Source: JADCCX01 sp031372765 (GTDB taxonomy: Bacteria > Pseudomonadota > Alphaproteobacteria > Rhizobiales > Beijerinckiaceae). From it: DNA of 7,116 bases. Both the position numbers and the translations under genes were made by a program. The stretch covers positions 1 through 7,116 of the forward strand of contig JANMLW010000161.1 of the NCBI GenBank assembly GCA_031372765.1, written 5' to 3'. The notes under the pieces are model-generated. The model worked only from the letters and a program-made list of their open reading frames with translations. It made no database searches and was not told the origin of the DNA. Numbering within the stretch: position 1 is the first letter of the stretch; each line of letters starts with the position of its first letter. Shown in pieces: positions 6,237-7,116 of this stretch.

Positions 6237-6600
6237 TGGTTTGTTCCCTTAAAGTGCCAATGATTACCCCTGACATCCATTGTCGCCATCACTGATCTTT
6301 ATCGTTGCGAAAGAACCGGGTGCCTCACCCTGAAAACCTTGCGTTAATGACCAGTCCGGAAAGAGGCAGAAGCCTTGCTGAAAACCTCCCTCACTCTCGC
6401 CAGAAACACCCGCGGACTGCCCGCGATCCCCATCAAGGCAATCATACGAATCACTTTATGCCGATTCGTAGCCAGTCTGTTCCGGGTTTGGCCAAGGATT
6501 GAAGAGGCACCCTCCCTGGCGTCATAATTCTGCATCAGAATGGGAATGCGTCGATTACGCTGATCGAAAAGGCGTGAATGCGCCATGGCCTGATGCTAAG
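6237..6600. other. Intergenic stretch without a convincing gene
   Basis: No protein family, tRNA, rRNA or mobile-element sequence is recognised here. Two weak reading frames overlap on opposite strands: an 80-codon minus-strand frame (6586 down to 6344, MAHSRLFDQRN...) and a plus-strand frame of about 50 codons (about 6375-6530, containing IKAIIRITLCRFVASLF) with only a TTG as possible start. Neither has a good ribosome binding site. The stretch could be a decayed gene, a small uncharacterised protein, a non-coding RNA or simple spacer. It contains the second GANTC dyad, listed separately. Confidence 0.4.
6445..6470. promoter_or_regulatory. Second GANTC-armed dyad
   Basis: TACGAATC (6445-6452) and GATTCGTA (6463-6470) form a perfect 8-bp inverted repeat with a 10-bp centre. 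Its core CGAATCA...CCGATTCG is shared with the dyad at 6206-6236, with a spacer of 7 bp here and 8 bp there, while the outer bases differ. That suggests two sites for the same protein, or two methylation-sensitive elements. It lies about 185 bp before the helicase start. Confidence 0.4.
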
Positions 6601-6632
6601 GGTTTCGTGCCAGACAGGCACAGGTTTCGTGC
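6601..6632. repeat. Direct repeat GGTTTCGTGC, 22 bp apart, before the helicase gene
   Basis: GGTTTCGTGC is present at 6601-6610 and 6623-6632. The first copy runs into a small hairpin GTGCC-AGACA-GGCAC (6607-6621). The pair ends 22 bp before the helicase ATG, within promoter or 5' leader distance. No -35/-10 pair is clear. It may be a tandem operator or a short duplication. Confidence 0.35.
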
Positions 6633-6654
6633 GTCAGGTGGTTAGAAAGTTAAG

Positions 6655-7116
6655 ATGGTATCATATTCTCTCTCTCCTCTCGTGCGTTCTCGCGGTGTGA
6701 CTGCCGTTCTGGGGCCAACAAACACCGGCAAGACGCATCTCGCCATCGAGCGGATGCTGGGTCATTCGTCAGGCTTGATCGGCCTGCCGCTCCGACTTCT
6801 GGCGCGGGAGGTCTATGGCCGTGTGGTCGAGCGCGTCGGTGCGGATCAGGTGGCACTCATCACGGGCGAGGAAAAGATCAAGCCCCCAAATCCGCGCTAC
6901 TGGGTGGCCACCGTTGAAGCGATGCCGCGCGATCTGGATGTGGCCTTTGTTGCCATCGACGAGATTCAGCTGGCGCAGGATTTCGACCGTGGCCATGTCT
7001 TCACCGATCACTTGCTCAACCGGCGTGGCCGCGAGGAAACGCTGGTGCTTGGCTCAGCCATCATGCGGCCCCTCGTCGAGACGCTCCTTCCCGATGCAAA
7101 CCTTATTTCACGGCCG
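6655..7116 (+). CDS. SUV3-type DEAD/DExH RNA helicase, N-terminal part (3' end outside window)
   Basis: The frame from ATG 6655 stays open for 154 codons to the window edge. It opens with VTAVLGPTNTGKTH, where GPTNTGKT (residues 20-27) is the Walker A motif. GLIGLPLRLLAREVY (40-54), ITGEEKI (69-75) and the Walker B DEIQ (102-105) follow; DEIQ with the LPLRLLA segment is characteristic of the SUV3 family. Motif III reads LGSAIMRPL. By family knowledge SUV3 proteins are ATP-driven 3'-to-5' RNA helicases working with RNases in mitochondrial RNA decay; bacterial members are usually annotated only as helicases, often far longer than this fragment. The start is supported by conserved sequence beginning about 14 residues later, as is normal. 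Upstream AGGTGG (6636-6641) is 13 nt away, far for a Shine-Dalgarno. The gene is divergent from the solute-binding protein gene. Confidence 0.93.
   Translation, partial: MVSYSLSPLVRSRGVTAVLGPTNTGKTHLAIERMLGHSSGLIGLPLRLLAREVYGRVVERVGADQVALITGEEKIKPPNPRYWVATVEAMPRDLDVAFVAIDEIQLAQDFDRGHVFTDHLLNRRGREETLVLGSAIMRPLVETLLPDANLISRP

Noticed and set aside
6203..6250. Dyad at 6206-6236 as a Rho-independent terminator
   Set aside because: No plus-strand gene ends upstream of it, and the minus-strand side lacks a T-tract; only a weak T-rich stretch follows on the plus strand.
1..7116. CRISPR array, tRNA/rRNA, insertion sequence, phage or toxin-antitoxin module
   Set aside because: Looked for on both strands by eye; no regularly spaced repeats, cloverleaf, transposase or toxin motifs were found.

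Overview
The window looks like chromosomal DNA of an alphaproteobacterium with a GC content in the mid-50s (judged by eye). The pointers are a SUV3-type RNA helicase (a family shared by mitochondria and Alphaproteobacteria), a SleB-type cell wall hydrolase with an N-terminal membrane anchor, a periplasmic solute-binding protein typical of the class, and GANTC and TTAACC motifs in intergenic DNA. I cannot resolve the order or genus. No phage, insertion sequence, CRISPR, tRNA or rRNA is visible.

Layout. Positions 1-2509 (+ strand) hold the end of a probable surface-polysaccharide gene group: the C-terminal part of a glutamine-hydrolysing asparagine synthetase, overlapping by 11 bp a GT4-type glycosyltransferase. 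Converging on it with an 18-bp gap is a minus-strand pair (4344 down to 2528): an anchored SleB-type cell wall hydrolase followed 8 bp later by a SRAP (YedK/HMCES-type) abasic-site protein. A 105-bp gap rich in TTAACC half-sites, with a plausible -10 box, separates this pair from the next minus-strand gene (6075 down to 4450), a periplasmic family 5 (Dpp/Opp-type) solute-binding protein with no permease or ATPase beside it.

A 579-bp region (6076-6654) without a convincing gene follows. It contains two related dyads with GANTC arms, a 21-bp-phased direct repeat, competing leader stems and a 22-bp-spaced direct repeat. At 6655 a plus-strand SUV3-type helicase gene begins and runs off the right edge.

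How the genes may work together. AsnB and the glycosyltransferase are probably translationally coupled and may serve glycan assembly, with AsnB possibly amidating a uronic acid rather than aspartate. The hydrolase and SRAP genes are probably co-transcribed. The solute-binding protein and helicase are divergent single genes sharing the long regulatory gap. I see no clear undescribed multi-gene system. The most interesting items are a clamp-binding-like tail on the SRAP protein, the TTAACC cluster before the cell wall hydrolase gene, and the paired GANTC dyads.
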